From Halapricum hydrolyticum (GTDB taxonomy: Archaea; Halobacteriota; Halobacteria; Halobacteriales; Haloarculaceae): a DNA stretch of 64,000 bases. Location of the stretch: positions 52,112 through 116,111 of the forward strand of contig NZ_JAOPKC010000007.1 of NCBI RefSeq assembly GCF_025517535.1. Reading direction: 5' to 3'. The notes under the pieces were generated by a model that saw only the letters and a list, made by a program, of their open reading frames with translations, did no database searches and was not told where the DNA came from. The position numbers and the translations under genes are program-made. This document shows positions 53,325 to 60,263 of this stretch, one piece after another. Within the stretch, counting starts at the first letter, position 1, and each line of letters starts with the position of its first letter.

Positions 53325-53984
53325 TTAGTTTGGGCGGTAATTCGCGTCAGTGTCGACCTCGTCGTACATACGGTCGAGCATGTCGAGGGCTGACTGGAAG
53401 TGTGCGTAGTGCTCGTTTGCGAACGCTACGGTTTCTTGGAGGGAGATAACGGGCCGTCCGTCGACCATCTCGGCCTCGATCTGTGCCTCCGACTCGAGTA
53501 CCACCTGTATCGAACCATCGAGGTCGTCAGCGGGCTGGCGCTCCTCTGCAGTCGAGATTCCGAACCGATCGAAGAACGCCACCCAGGCGTCGAGTTCGGA
53601 TTCGTGGACGGCGATGAACAGCGGATAGTCCTCTGGGTCGCGAGCGACCTGATAGCCACCACGGGTCCAGACGTAGACCGCATCGATGCCAGTGAATGCA
53701 TACTCCATTCCCGCGAACTGCGGGAGGACGTACGCCTCCGAGATCGACGGCGGCGAGATGCCTGCTGCCGCCGTCAGGAACTCGAGACCGGCGTCTCGGA
53801 TCGTCTGGTCGACGAGCTGGAGGCCATCATCGTACACGACGTATCCCGCCTCTTCGAGGCGATTCACGACGCGCCGAATCGTCTCCCGGTTCTCGTCGAT
53901 CTTCCGCGCGACGCCGGAGATGGAATCCCCTGGGTCAAGCGCGAGAATGACCTTGAGTTCCTTCTCACCGCACACTTCGTACAT
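53325..53984 (-). CDS. Winged-helix protein, antitoxin-regulator-like
   Basis: A 219-residue protein. The first 65 residues are a winged helix (LKVILALDPGDSISGVARKIDENRETIRRVVNRLEEAGYVVYDDG). The rest resembles the effector part of AbiEi-type antitoxins and related nucleotidyltransferase-partner regulators (EYAFTGIDAVYVWTRGGYQVARDPEDYPLFIAV), but I see no toxin gene of the usual type beside it. A TTG at 53999 opens the frame; the ATG at 53984 is preferred, because the palindrome at 53991-54010 then sits at the promoter. It could regulate itself. Confidence 0.75.
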   Translation of the reverse strand: MYEVCGEKELKVILALDPGDSISGVARKIDENRETIRRVVNRLEEAGYVVYDDGLQLVDQTIRDAGLEFLTAAAGISPPSISEAYVLPQFAGMEYAFTGIDAVYVWTRGGYQVARDPEDYPLFIAVHESELDAWVAFFDRFGISTAEERQPADDLDGSIQVVLESEAQIEAEMVDGRPVISLQETVAFANEHYAHFQSALDMLDRMYDEVDTDANYRPN

Positions 53985-53990
53985 CCTATG

Positions 53991-54010
53991 GTTACACAAT
54001 TCTGTGCAAC
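53991..54010 (-). promoter_or_regulatory. Operator-like palindrome before the winged-helix gene
   Basis: The sequence GTTACACA, AATTC-type centre, TGTGCAAC is an inverted repeat with 8-bp arms and one mismatch. It occupies about -7 to -26 relative to the ATG at 53984, overlapping the core promoter if the transcript is leaderless. This is the expected layout for autorepression by the winged-helix product. Confidence 0.5.
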
Positions 54011-54024
54011 AGACAAAAGAAGTA

Positions 54025-54303
54025 CTATTCGTGTGGGTCTGCTGGCTGGATCTGGCGAGCGTCTTCGGCGAGGTCGTGGATGTATTCGCGAAGCGTCTCC
54101 ATATCCTTGCGGGCGTCTTCCAGCGTTTTCGCCTTCACCTTGGCTTTGATCTGGTCTTCATCTCGTGTCCCGGTTCCGCGTTTGAGCTTCACGGTCAGCG
54201 AGACACCAACATCAGTGCGCTCGACGTGCTCTGTTCGCTCCGTTTGATCTCCGTTCATTGCCGATTCTGCCGAGCCGGTGGCTGGTTGCTTCGAGTCAGA
54301 CAT
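54025..54303 (-). CDS. Small acidic/basic coiled protein (DUF7389-like)
   Basis: A 92-residue protein: an unstructured, polar first third, then VGVSLTVKLKRGTGTRDEDQIKAKVKAKTLEDARKDMETLREYIHDLAEDARQIQP, which is strand followed by a long helix. Small haloarchaeal proteins of this pattern are deposited as DUF7389 (number from memory), often on plasmids. The ATG at 54303 is 29 bases from the conserved GGGGTGC hairpin (54332-54358), which supports this start. The function is unknown. It is 40 bases upstream of the winged-helix gene and in the same direction. Confidence 0.75.
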   Translation of the reverse strand: MSDSKQPATGSAESAMNGDQTERTEHVERTDVGVSLTVKLKRGTGTRDEDQIKAKVKAKTLEDARKDMETLREYIHDLAEDARQIQPADPHE

Positions 54304-54331
54304 TTTATTCCCACGAGGACTATTGGAAGGT

Positions 54332-54358
54332 CCTCGCACCCCTCCCGAGGGCAAAAAA
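54332..54358 (-). promoter_or_regulatory. Conserved GGGGTGC hairpin motif, copy 1
   Basis: On the minus strand: TTTTTT, GCCCTCGGGAGGGGTGCGAGG. It starts 29 bases before the ATG at 54303. The same elements (T run, GC hairpin, GGGGTGCGNGG) precede the genes starting at 54822, 58875 and 63419. Confidence 0.6.
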
Positions 54359-54414
54359 CACGATTCTATCAGACGCCGTCCTTGGGTTATCCGTGCAGCC
54401 TGTAACAGGCAATA

Positions 54415-54822
54415 TCACTGTCCTGCAGACGCTGCGAGAACCTCTGGGCCGTTCACACCAAGGGCGGACTCAATCTCGCTACCGGGGAGTCGCCAACGCT
54501 CTGTGGGACCGGCGCACTCCAGTTCACTCACAACCTCGTTCTTGAACTGGGTGTAATGCGTTAGCGCAAATTCTTCGTCCTCGGTGTAGTCGAGCAGGAG
54601 AGCGAGTGCGAGCTGCGCTGGCCCACTCCCACTGTATCCCCATTCGAACCCCGAGGGACTGTGGTTTACCAGCTTGAGGCTTCGGTCTGGAGTGAGGCGT
54701 TCTTGTTCAGGTAGCTTCTCCACGACGGCACGCCCTCGCTGTCGGTAGCCGATGTAGACGATGTTGCGGTCACTTCTCTGGCTTCTTTGTTGGAGCGACT
54801 GTGAGTCGATAGTTCTACTCAT
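54415..54822 (-). CDS. DUF6166-domain protein
   Basis: A 135-residue protein. The core DUF6166 pattern is visible: VYIGYRQRGRAVVEKLP at the start, then NHSPSGFEWGYSGSGPAQLALALLLDYTEDEEFALTHYTQFKNEVVSEL. Such proteins occur mainly on phages, plasmids and integrated elements; the function is unknown. The ATG at 54822 lies 30 bases from the conserved GGGGTGC hairpin (54852-54878). Upstream is a 354-base space with a long-spaced inverted repeat. Confidence 0.78.
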   Translation of the reverse strand: MSRTIDSQSLQQRSQRSDRNIVYIGYRQRGRAVVEKLPEQERLTPDRSLKLVNHSPSGFEWGYSGSGPAQLALALLLDYTEDEEFALTHYTQFKNEVVSELECAGPTERWRLPGSEIESALGVNGPEVLAASAGQ

Positions 54823-54851
54823 GGGTCTGTTCGAAGGTACTCGTTCGAGCA

Positions 54852-54878
54852 CCCCCGCACCCCTCAGGGGGTGAAAAA
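54852..54878 (-). promoter_or_regulatory. Conserved GGGGTGC hairpin motif, copy 2
   Basis: On the minus strand: TTTTT, CACCCCCTGAGGGGTGCGGG. The arms CCCC and GGGG form a hairpin, followed by TGCGGGGG. It begins 30 bases before the ATG at 54822. See the copies at 54332, 58902 and 63442. Confidence 0.65.
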
Positions 54879-54918
54879 CTCTCTTGAAGCAGTAGCTTAC
54901 AGCAGCATAGAAACCACG

Positions 54919-54958
54919 TTAACCAACTTTACGAGGAATAACCCGTTTTGTTGGTTAA
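54919..54958. repeat. Long-spaced inverted repeat, copy 1
   Basis: TTAACCAAC at 54919-54927 and GTTGGTTAA at 54950-54958, a perfect 9-bp inverted repeat with a 22-base spacer. The same arms, spaced by 23 bases, are at 59095-59135. Both lie in the intergenic space upstream of a gene with the GGGGTGC hairpin. Confidence 0.7.
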
Positions 54959-55176
54959 TCACTGGCTGTGCCCCAGAGCTAATTTGATCATTCTCCTGCC
55001 CTATTCCCCTTCGGTTCGATGGAAGGTCTCCCAACATAGATCCGTATATACTCTGTGCGGGTAATCCATCACGAGGACACGCATGTTCATCGGTCTACCT
55101 TTCGATCTCCGGTCCCAAAATCAATTTAATTTGGTCTAGCGGGGGACAATGTATCACTTCCCTCATTTCTAATCTC

Positions 55177-56646
55177 TCAACTCATCTGCCGAATTTCCTC
55201 AACCATGTCAATATCAGACTGGCGGTCATCCTCTAGGTGCTCCAGCGCCGCGTCACTCTTATCTGCATGTTCGAAGAAAAACAGGAACTCCTCATGTCCC
55301 CATTCACCACTCTTATCGACGTAAAGGCGAATGAGGACCTCCAGCATATCCTTCACCGTATTCGTATCATCAGTCGTAATCTCTACTGAGTCACCTTCAT
55401 GCACCAGTTTGTTCCGTTTGTCGCGGACCGTCGACTGGCTTACTACATTCGATGATCTGGCCACCGTTCTCGCTCGCTGCACAACGGTCGATGTCGTGTC
55501 CGTCTCAGTGGTCAATGTGAGCCGTTCAGCACCTCGCCAGTAATCTAGGAATGCGTTTTCTCGGTCAGTATTCGTCACTCCATCTTGGAACGAAGACATT
55601 GATTTGACGAGCCTGGCTTCCATTTCGTTTAGACTTCCGTTCAACGAGAGAATCTCATCAAAATATTCTGTATAACGGGAGGCATCGTGTCCGGCCAATA
55701 TCGTTGAACGGCGTGGTGTCGGATCCGTACTGTACGAGAACTTCAAATAATCACTGTCCTCAAAAACCAAATAAATAAAGGGGAGACGTAAGTCCTGCCA
55801 CCGTGTGTTCCAGACACTGCTGTTTATCTGCATACCCTCAAGCTGATTTCGAGTTAGCGCAAAATTGATCCGGCCTAGCAGATATTGGAGTGCCTCTACA
55901 CACCTATCGCTTGCATATCTCGGATCCAGTGCATCAATTTCCATCAACCAGTAGGTTTGCCCCTGCCGATCTAACTGATTCGGCGAGTCGCTAAACCACT
56001 CCTCAAGTTTATTTCTGTCATTGATTACGTCTGATTCTTCAGCCCTCTCCTGCTCTGCCTCATACGCCCTGTCGCAGTAGTCGTCCCACTCATCTGATGA
56101 AATAGCCTGTACTGAGTATCCTAAACTGTCGTACTCATCTGGTCGCTCAACCTCGTCAAATACTACATTGAGTGGGAACACGATGGTATACGTGGTACGG
56201 TCCTGTGTTCCAAGAGTTCGATGAATGTCATCCATGTCCGACCAGAATAGGTCTGCTGTATCACCATTCTCGGATTTCGCTTTCCAGACAGATTCCTTAA
56301 TCTGCTTTCGTAGTCTTTGTTCACTAAGCCGGAACTGGTCCGTATCAACGTTTACCCGCTCAATAATGGCGCTAATGCCTTCCTCAACCTGCTTCTCATC
56401 AGAGTGACTGTACTGATATCCGTCACCGGTGTCCATCTCATGGAGACACTCAGCAACGTTCTCAACGATTTCTTGCTTCGAAGGCTCTCTAACTGCAATA
56501 TCGTGTTGTTCTAAAATATCACGAAACACATCCGGAGCGATCGAGAGTTCGATTGCCGCCTCAACGACCCCCACATTCCCAGCCGTGTACCGACCGAGCA
56601 CTTCAAACACTTCGGCCTCGGTCGCTGTCTCTATCTCATCAAACAT
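55177..56646 (-). CDS. Large protein with C-terminal HEPN-like motif, candidate defence protein
   Basis: A 489-residue protein with lower GC and less acidic composition than its neighbours. The N-terminus is helical and contains VEAAIELSIAPDVFRDILEQHDIAVREPSKQEIV, which looks like a small HTH. The middle is beta-rich. Residues about 370-440 read DYWRGAERLTL, ... RNKLVHEGDSVEITTDD. RNKLVH (about 411-416) matches the R-x4-H motif of HEPN ribonucleases, the type found at the C-terminus of ApeA-like and other abortive-infection proteins. The TTG at 56664 is possible, but the ATG at 56646 is preferred. No function is proven. Confidence 0.7.
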   Translation of the reverse strand: MFDEIETATEAEVFEVLGRYTAGNVGVVEAAIELSIAPDVFRDILEQHDIAVREPSKQEIVENVAECLHEMDTGDGYQYSHSDEKQVEEGISAIIERVNVDTDQFRLSEQRLRKQIKESVWKAKSENGDTADLFWSDMDDIHRTLGTQDRTTYTIVFPLNVVFDEVERPDEYDSLGYSVQAISSDEWDDYCDRAYEAEQERAEESDVINDRNKLEEWFSDSPNQLDRQGQTYWLMEIDALDPRYASDRCVEALQYLLGRINFALTRNQLEGMQINSSVWNTRWQDLRLPFIYLVFEDSDYLKFSYSTDPTPRRSTILAGHDASRYTEYFDEILSLNGSLNEMEARLVKSMSSFQDGVTNTDRENAFLDYWRGAERLTLTTETDTTSTVVQRARTVARSSNVVSQSTVRDKRNKLVHEGDSVEITTDDTNTVKDMLEVLIRLYVDKSGEWGHEEFLFFFEHADKSDAALEHLEDDRQSDIDMVEEIRQMS

Positions 56647-56812
56647 CTCTGAACGTTCTGACAATATAGCCAGTAGATTGTCTTGTAGCTATTGAAATCG
56701 TAGAACTTCTCCCAGGAGCTGAAGCTTCATCTTGTACCGTGTTTCGACACTGCACACACGTTGTTCGATTCTATAAGATTCAGTAGAGGATCCGTAGCAT
56801 ATCGGGCACTCC

Positions 56813-57304
56813 TCAGAAGTGAACGTCCGCCGGAACGACCCAGAGGTCGTCACTCTCGTCGATGATGCGATCCAGCTGGTCTCGGTGGCGAATCCCGCAA
56901 CCGTGTTGGTCGTACAGGAAAATCGAGGGACCGTCGTAGGCACCGACTTGATGGAAGGCATGCCGGGCGAGGTTCTCATCACGCATTATCTCATCATCGC
57001 TAAGCTCGTCGAGCGCCTCCTGTACTCGATTGAGATTCCGCTGGAACTCGCTATTCGTCGCGCCCCAACCGCGCTCCAGGAGCTCCTGGCCTTCGTCAGA
57101 GTCTACGCGCGCTGCAACTGGGAGGCCGCCCCAACGGGCTTTCCCTGCCACCGTGGTGCCTTCTTGATCGAACGTGACGAAGTAGTCGAATACGGCGCCA
57201 GCGTGCGAATCGGCTCCAACCAGCCGATCGAACACTGCTTTGCCGGTGGCCACTGCGTCGTCTCGCGTCGATGCCTCTACCAGAGTGTATATGACCATGT
57301 GCAT
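56813..57304 (-). CDS. Haloarchaeal accessory protein, paralogue of the 59157 protein
   Basis: A 163-residue protein. The N-terminus (VIYTLVEASTRDDAVATGKAVFDRLVGAD) is followed by LPVAARVDSDEGQELLERGWG, and the end is SIFLYDQHGCGIRHRDQLDRIIDESDDLWVVPADVHF. The same ordered motifs occur inside the 59157-60041 protein (LVEASTxxxAVAxGxA; AVRVTSEDGEQLL; FLYEEGGHGVRDEDRL; ESAEDDVWLVP). So this is a single-domain member of that family. Function unknown. A hairpin (57361-57383) with a T run lies about 57 bases upstream of the ATG. Confidence 0.75.
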   Translation of the reverse strand: MHMVIYTLVEASTRDDAVATGKAVFDRLVGADSHAGAVFDYFVTFDQEGTTVAGKARWGGLPVAARVDSDEGQELLERGWGATNSEFQRNLNRVQEALDELSDDEIMRDENLARHAFHQVGAYDGPSIFLYDQHGCGIRHRDQLDRIIDESDDLWVVPADVHF

Positions 57305-57360
57305 CGGTTTTCACCTTTGTCTGCCGACGCACGCGACTGCACACCGCGTCACTACGTGAT

Positions 57361-57383
57361 GCGCCGGCACCCATCGCCGGCGC
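57361..57383 (-). promoter_or_regulatory. Hairpin related to the GGGGTGC motif
   Basis: The minus strand has TTTTTT then a perfect 8-bp stem (GCGCCGGC / GCCGGCGC) with loop GATGGGT, so GGGTGC appears at the same relative position. It is a likely diverged member of the motif set, but lies about 57 bases from the ATG at 57304, farther than the other four. Confidence 0.4.
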
Positions 57384-57409
57384 TCAAAAAATAGTACTGA
57401 CGATGCTGG

Positions 57410-57850
57410 CTAGACGTTCTCGATCTCCGACTGGCAGTCCTCCTCCACGACGGTGATCGTCAGGTCTCCACTCTCGTAGTCGGCCTCGAACTCAACTGAG
57501 AACGTATCCGAGTTGTAGGCGGCGTGGTACGCACGATGTCGCTTGAGCGACCCGGTCGCCTTGAAGTGGAAGAAGGCAGCAGCTGTGTACGGCTTGCTTG
57601 CTGTTTCGACCTGTGCTTCGACTGACGCCGGGAGTGCGATGTGCGGTGTGTCACTGTCGATTCCCGCGGCGAAGGATCGAGCTTCGTCTACGCTTGCTTG
57701 CGAATGTGCTGGTGTCTCACCGGTCAACACATTCACGGGTGTTTCCGTCTCATCTGTGAATAGTACGTCTTCGAAGGTACGAGTGCCAAGAATCGCGTCG
57801 GGGCTCAGATCACAATCCTCAAACGGATCTTTCGATGGTTGTTCAGACAT
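57410..57850 (-). CDS. Hypothetical acidic protein, haloarchaeal accessory type
   Basis: A 146-residue acidic protein with no recognised domain. The first half is low-complexity and polar (DPFEDCDLSPDAILGTRTFEDVLFTDETETPVNV). The second half has strands and a helix-like segment (AAFFHFKATGSLKRHRAYHAAYNSDTFSVEFEAD). The ATG at 57850 gives the likely start; the ORF begins ten codons earlier. A small 13-base palindrome (AGCCCTGAGGGCT) sits just upstream at 57861-57873. It lies in the accessory run with the zinc-ribbon gene upstream. The function is unknown. Confidence 0.6.
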   Translation of the reverse strand: MSEQPSKDPFEDCDLSPDAILGTRTFEDVLFTDETETPVNVLTGETPAHSQASVDEARSFAAGIDSDTPHIALPASVEAQVETASKPYTAAAFFHFKATGSLKRHRAYHAAYNSDTFSVEFEADYESGDLTITVVEEDCQSEIENV

Positions 57851-57939
57851 TGAATCACGAAGCCCTGAGGGCTCAGTCATTCAGCCATCGAAAAACATCC
57901 TCTGGCGCTCTTGTACCAACATAGAGCAATTACCCGGGG

Positions 57940-58419
57940 TCAGTTGCCATCAATCTCGATCTTGACCGTCACGTCATCGAGTGTTTTGTCCGAGTCTTGC
58001 AGATGGACGAGAAGACTAAATTCGAGGATTTTGCTGACTCGTTCGGTTCCTGCAGCTGTAAGCATGAATCGAAATGGGCAGGTCAACCGAGCGAGCTTCT
58101 CGATCTCTTCCCAATCATCCGGTGATATCTCCTCATCAGGGAGATCTCCGAATAGGGCCTCAGTGTTGTCGAACGCGTCCCACCGATTCAACAGACAAAA
58201 ATCAGCGAGCGCGTGGCGTACTGTCTCGTGCAACCGGTCGTGATACTCGGGCGGGAGCGACTCATTTCCATCAATCGCCTCTTGGATATGGCCGCGGTCT
58301 ACGATCGAGAGGAATCCGTCAGACCAATCCTTACGGGTTGGCTTGAGTTCTGAGCCACACTCTGGACAGTAGTTCGCTGTTGGCTCGACTGCGGTGCTAC
58401 AGCTATCACAGATCGTCAT
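57940..58419 (-). CDS. Zinc-ribbon protein with helical C-terminus
   Basis: A 159-residue protein. It opens with a zinc ribbon of two CxxC pairs (CDSCSTAVEPTANYCPECGSELKP), then a mostly helical body (DRLHETVRHALADFCLLNRWDAFDNTEALFGDL) and an acidic end with a strand (DVTVKIEID). The ribbon is of the DZANK/zf-ribbon type that often marks nucleic-acid or regulatory proteins. No further family recognised. The ATG at 58419 is chosen over 58449. Same strand and spacing as its neighbours, so it may share an operon with the 58495 gene. Confidence 0.68.
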   Translation of the reverse strand: MTICDSCSTAVEPTANYCPECGSELKPTRKDWSDGFLSIVDRGHIQEAIDGNESLPPEYHDRLHETVRHALADFCLLNRWDAFDNTEALFGDLPDEEISPDDWEEIEKLARLTCPFRFMLTAAGTERVSKILEFSLLVHLQDSDKTLDDVTVKIEIDGN

Positions 58420-58494
58420 ACTACTCGGTTCGACGCGCTCGTCAATCAAATCGACTTGACGAAATACTAGTACTCTGGTCGAGAAATTCGACCG

Positions 58495-58875
58495 CTATTG
58501 TTCGACTGGACTGGGTTCACTGAGGTCTGCGTATAGGACGTCCCCCTCACGAATGACGTACCGTTTCGCCAGAACCGGGAATCGACATTTCGTGTACCCC
58601 GCGGTCTGGATGTCGAATTCCTCACCGGGTTCGAGATAGTTGGTCAGCTTTCGGAGGAACTCGTGAGTGGCGAGACCACCTTCGTAGTCAGGAAGCCCGT
58701 CCTCACGAGTTTCGTAGATCTCGAAGGTATCGTATCCCCATATGACGAGCTCTCCTTCTTCGTCCACCTCCCAATTCAGGGTCCCGAAGCAATGTGCTTC
58801 GCAGAGATGGCGTACTGACTGTGCATCGGTTACGACTGCGCCGGTCGATGTCGTCGCTGCTTGGAGTGTTGCCAT
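58495..58875 (-). CDS. Hypothetical small protein of the motif-linked set
   Basis: A 126-residue protein with an alternating strand/helix pattern: VTDAQSVRHLCEAHCFGTLNWEVDEEGELVIWGYDTFEIYET, then THEFLRKLTNYLEPGEEFDIQTAGYTKCRFPVLAKRYVI. The last half looks like a small beta barrel. It has a Cys-rich helix but no complete metal site. The ATG at 58875 is 27 bases from the conserved hairpin (58902-58928), which supports this start. The function is unknown. Confidence 0.65.
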   Translation of the reverse strand: MATLQAATTSTGAVVTDAQSVRHLCEAHCFGTLNWEVDEEGELVIWGYDTFEIYETREDGLPDYEGGLATHEFLRKLTNYLEPGEEFDIQTAGYTKCRFPVLAKRYVIREGDVLYADLSEPSPVEQ

Positions 58876-58901
58876 TGTTTGCACCCGAGGGCGTTTTCCT
58901 G

Positions 58902-58928
58902 CCCCCGCACCCCTTTGGGGTGACAAAA
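58902..58928 (-). promoter_or_regulatory. Conserved GGGGTGC hairpin motif, copy 3
   Basis: On the minus strand: ATTTTGT, CACCCCAAAGGGGTGCGGG. The stem CACCCC/GGGGTG is followed by CGGGGG. It begins 27 bases before the ATG at 58875, the same distance as in the other copies. Confidence 0.65.
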
Positions 58929-59094
58929 TCGACTGGAAGAGAAGCTGAATCGATGCTGTTGAGATTGCTGAGCGTGCGATACACCCGGTATCCTAGTGTG
59001 TCTCGTGAATCCATGATGTACGCCTCTACCGACGTCGGGCGCAGAAGAACGAAGCAGGTACGCTGATGTCTCCCGCTGAAGCCCTGCACTAGGC

Positions 59095-59135
59095 TTAACC
59101 AACAAATTTTCGCACCGACGGTATACGTTGGTTAA
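59095..59135. repeat. Long-spaced inverted repeat, copy 2
   Basis: TTAACCAAC at 59095-59103 and GTTGGTTAA at 59127-59135, with a 23-base spacer; one further pair (C and G) extends both arms to 10 bp. The spacer differs in sequence from the copy at 54919-54958. It lies between the end of the 59157 gene and the start of the 58495 gene. Confidence 0.7.
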
Positions 59136-59156
59136 GTCCTTGTTCAACCGAGTATC

Positions 59157-60041
59157 CTACTGAGGAGTTGGTCCGTGACGAGGCGACTGACACACCTGAC
59201 ACTCCCACATCGGCTGGCCCGACCACTCGTCATCTGGGAGAGACTCGAACTCCTGGAACTGATGTTCAGTCATTCGACCGCACTTGCGACATTCAAGCCG
59301 TGTTTTCGAGGGAACACTGGGTTGACGATTCTCGGACTGGTCGTCGTCGACGGAACGCTGGAGTGCAATCGACGGCACCAGCCAGACGTCGTCCTCGGCG
59401 CTCTCAAGTAGCTCTGTAAGCCGATCTTCATCACGAACGCCGTGCCCTCCCTCCTCGTAGAGGAACGTTGTGTGCGCCCCCTTACGCTGCGACTGCGTCA
59501 ACTCTGTCTGCCCCGTCCGCTCACGAACGGCTACGAGAAGCTGTTCACCATCTTCGGAGGTGACCCGAACTGCTTCGGGGAGCGAGGGCCACTTGTCGGA
59601 CAGCTGTGTGGCAGGCTCCGTATTGAGGTCGTAGATCAGTTGGCAGTCGTTGACCGCTGGATCCCTGTCAGCCTTTGTGAGGAGCGTGGCCGCAGCAGCA
59701 CCCTTCGCGACGGCGGCGTAGAACGTCGACGCCTCGACAAGCAGATGGACGATGTGAAGGAGGTTCCACTCACCCTCAGAGGAATGGTAGTCGCTATTGG
59801 TGTCGCCAGGATGGTTGGTAAGGCAGAACTGGCACTTTGTCTGGCAGGCGTGAACTACTGCTCCACAGGAAGAACACTCGTTCTTTGTTGCTTTCGCGTT
59901 GTTTGGATATCCTGTACAAGCGTTATTTATCCGTCGATACCTCGGCTCGTCATCATCACAACTTAAGAGTTCTATGTCGGGCATCTGGGTTGCCTCTCCA
60001 TGCGGTCGAAGTTCCTCGAAATCAGAATGTCGTCCACTCAT
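59157..60041 (-). CDS. Multi-zinc-ribbon accessory protein with embedded 56813-type domain
   Basis: A 294-residue protein. The first 60 residues contain a ribbon (CSSCGAVVHACQTKCQFC). The middle (about 80-210) is homologous to the 163-residue protein at 56813-57304. The C-terminal 55 residues hold a second ribbon (LECRKCGRMTEHQFQEF, then MWECQVCQSPR). Similar haloarchaeal plasmid proteins have been deposited under the uninformative name biosurfactant protein 1 (from memory, not a function I endorse). The ATG at 60041 is used. A likely TATA box (plus-strand gtttaaa near 60077-60085) precedes it. Confidence 0.72.
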   Translation of the reverse strand: MSGRHSDFEELRPHGEATQMPDIELLSCDDDEPRYRRINNACTGYPNNAKATKNECSSCGAVVHACQTKCQFCLTNHPGDTNSDYHSSEGEWNLLHIVHLLVEASTFYAAVAKGAAAATLLTKADRDPAVNDCQLIYDLNTEPATQLSDKWPSLPEAVRVTSEDGEQLLVAVRERTGQTELTQSQRKGAHTTFLYEEGGHGVRDEDRLTELLESAEDDVWLVPSIALQRSVDDDQSENRQPSVPSKTRLECRKCGRMTEHQFQEFESLPDDEWSGQPMWECQVCQSPRHGPTPQ

Positions 60042-60263
60042 AGAGTTCTTCAAGTACAATTTCTCCCGTTTTCACGTTTAAACCTCAGTCTGCAGAGACC
60101 AAGTGGAACCTGATTTACTCACACATCGGCTATTCATAAGGGGACGTCAGTCCTGAAGCGTTCAATTTCCTCTGTGGTGAACGGATTATTCGCACTAAAT
60201 GTGAATAGGTTCGTATCACTATGCCCAGAGATACCTTGGTTCAGTCTGTAGAGGCTGGTATGG

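Larger units (their letters stand above)
54823..55176. other. 354-base gap upstream of the DUF6166 gene
   Basis: Contains the GGGGTGC hairpin (54852-54878) and the long-spaced inverted repeat (54919-54958). From about 54960 to 55176 the DNA is of mixed base content with no gene that I can see. The HEPN-motif gene ends at 55177 on the same strand. Confidence 0.5.

Noticed and set aside
57861..57873. The palindrome AGCCCTGAGGGCT before the 57410 gene as a fifth full copy of the hairpin motif
   Set aside because: It lacks the T run at the right place and the TGCGGGG part, so it was left out of the motif set.
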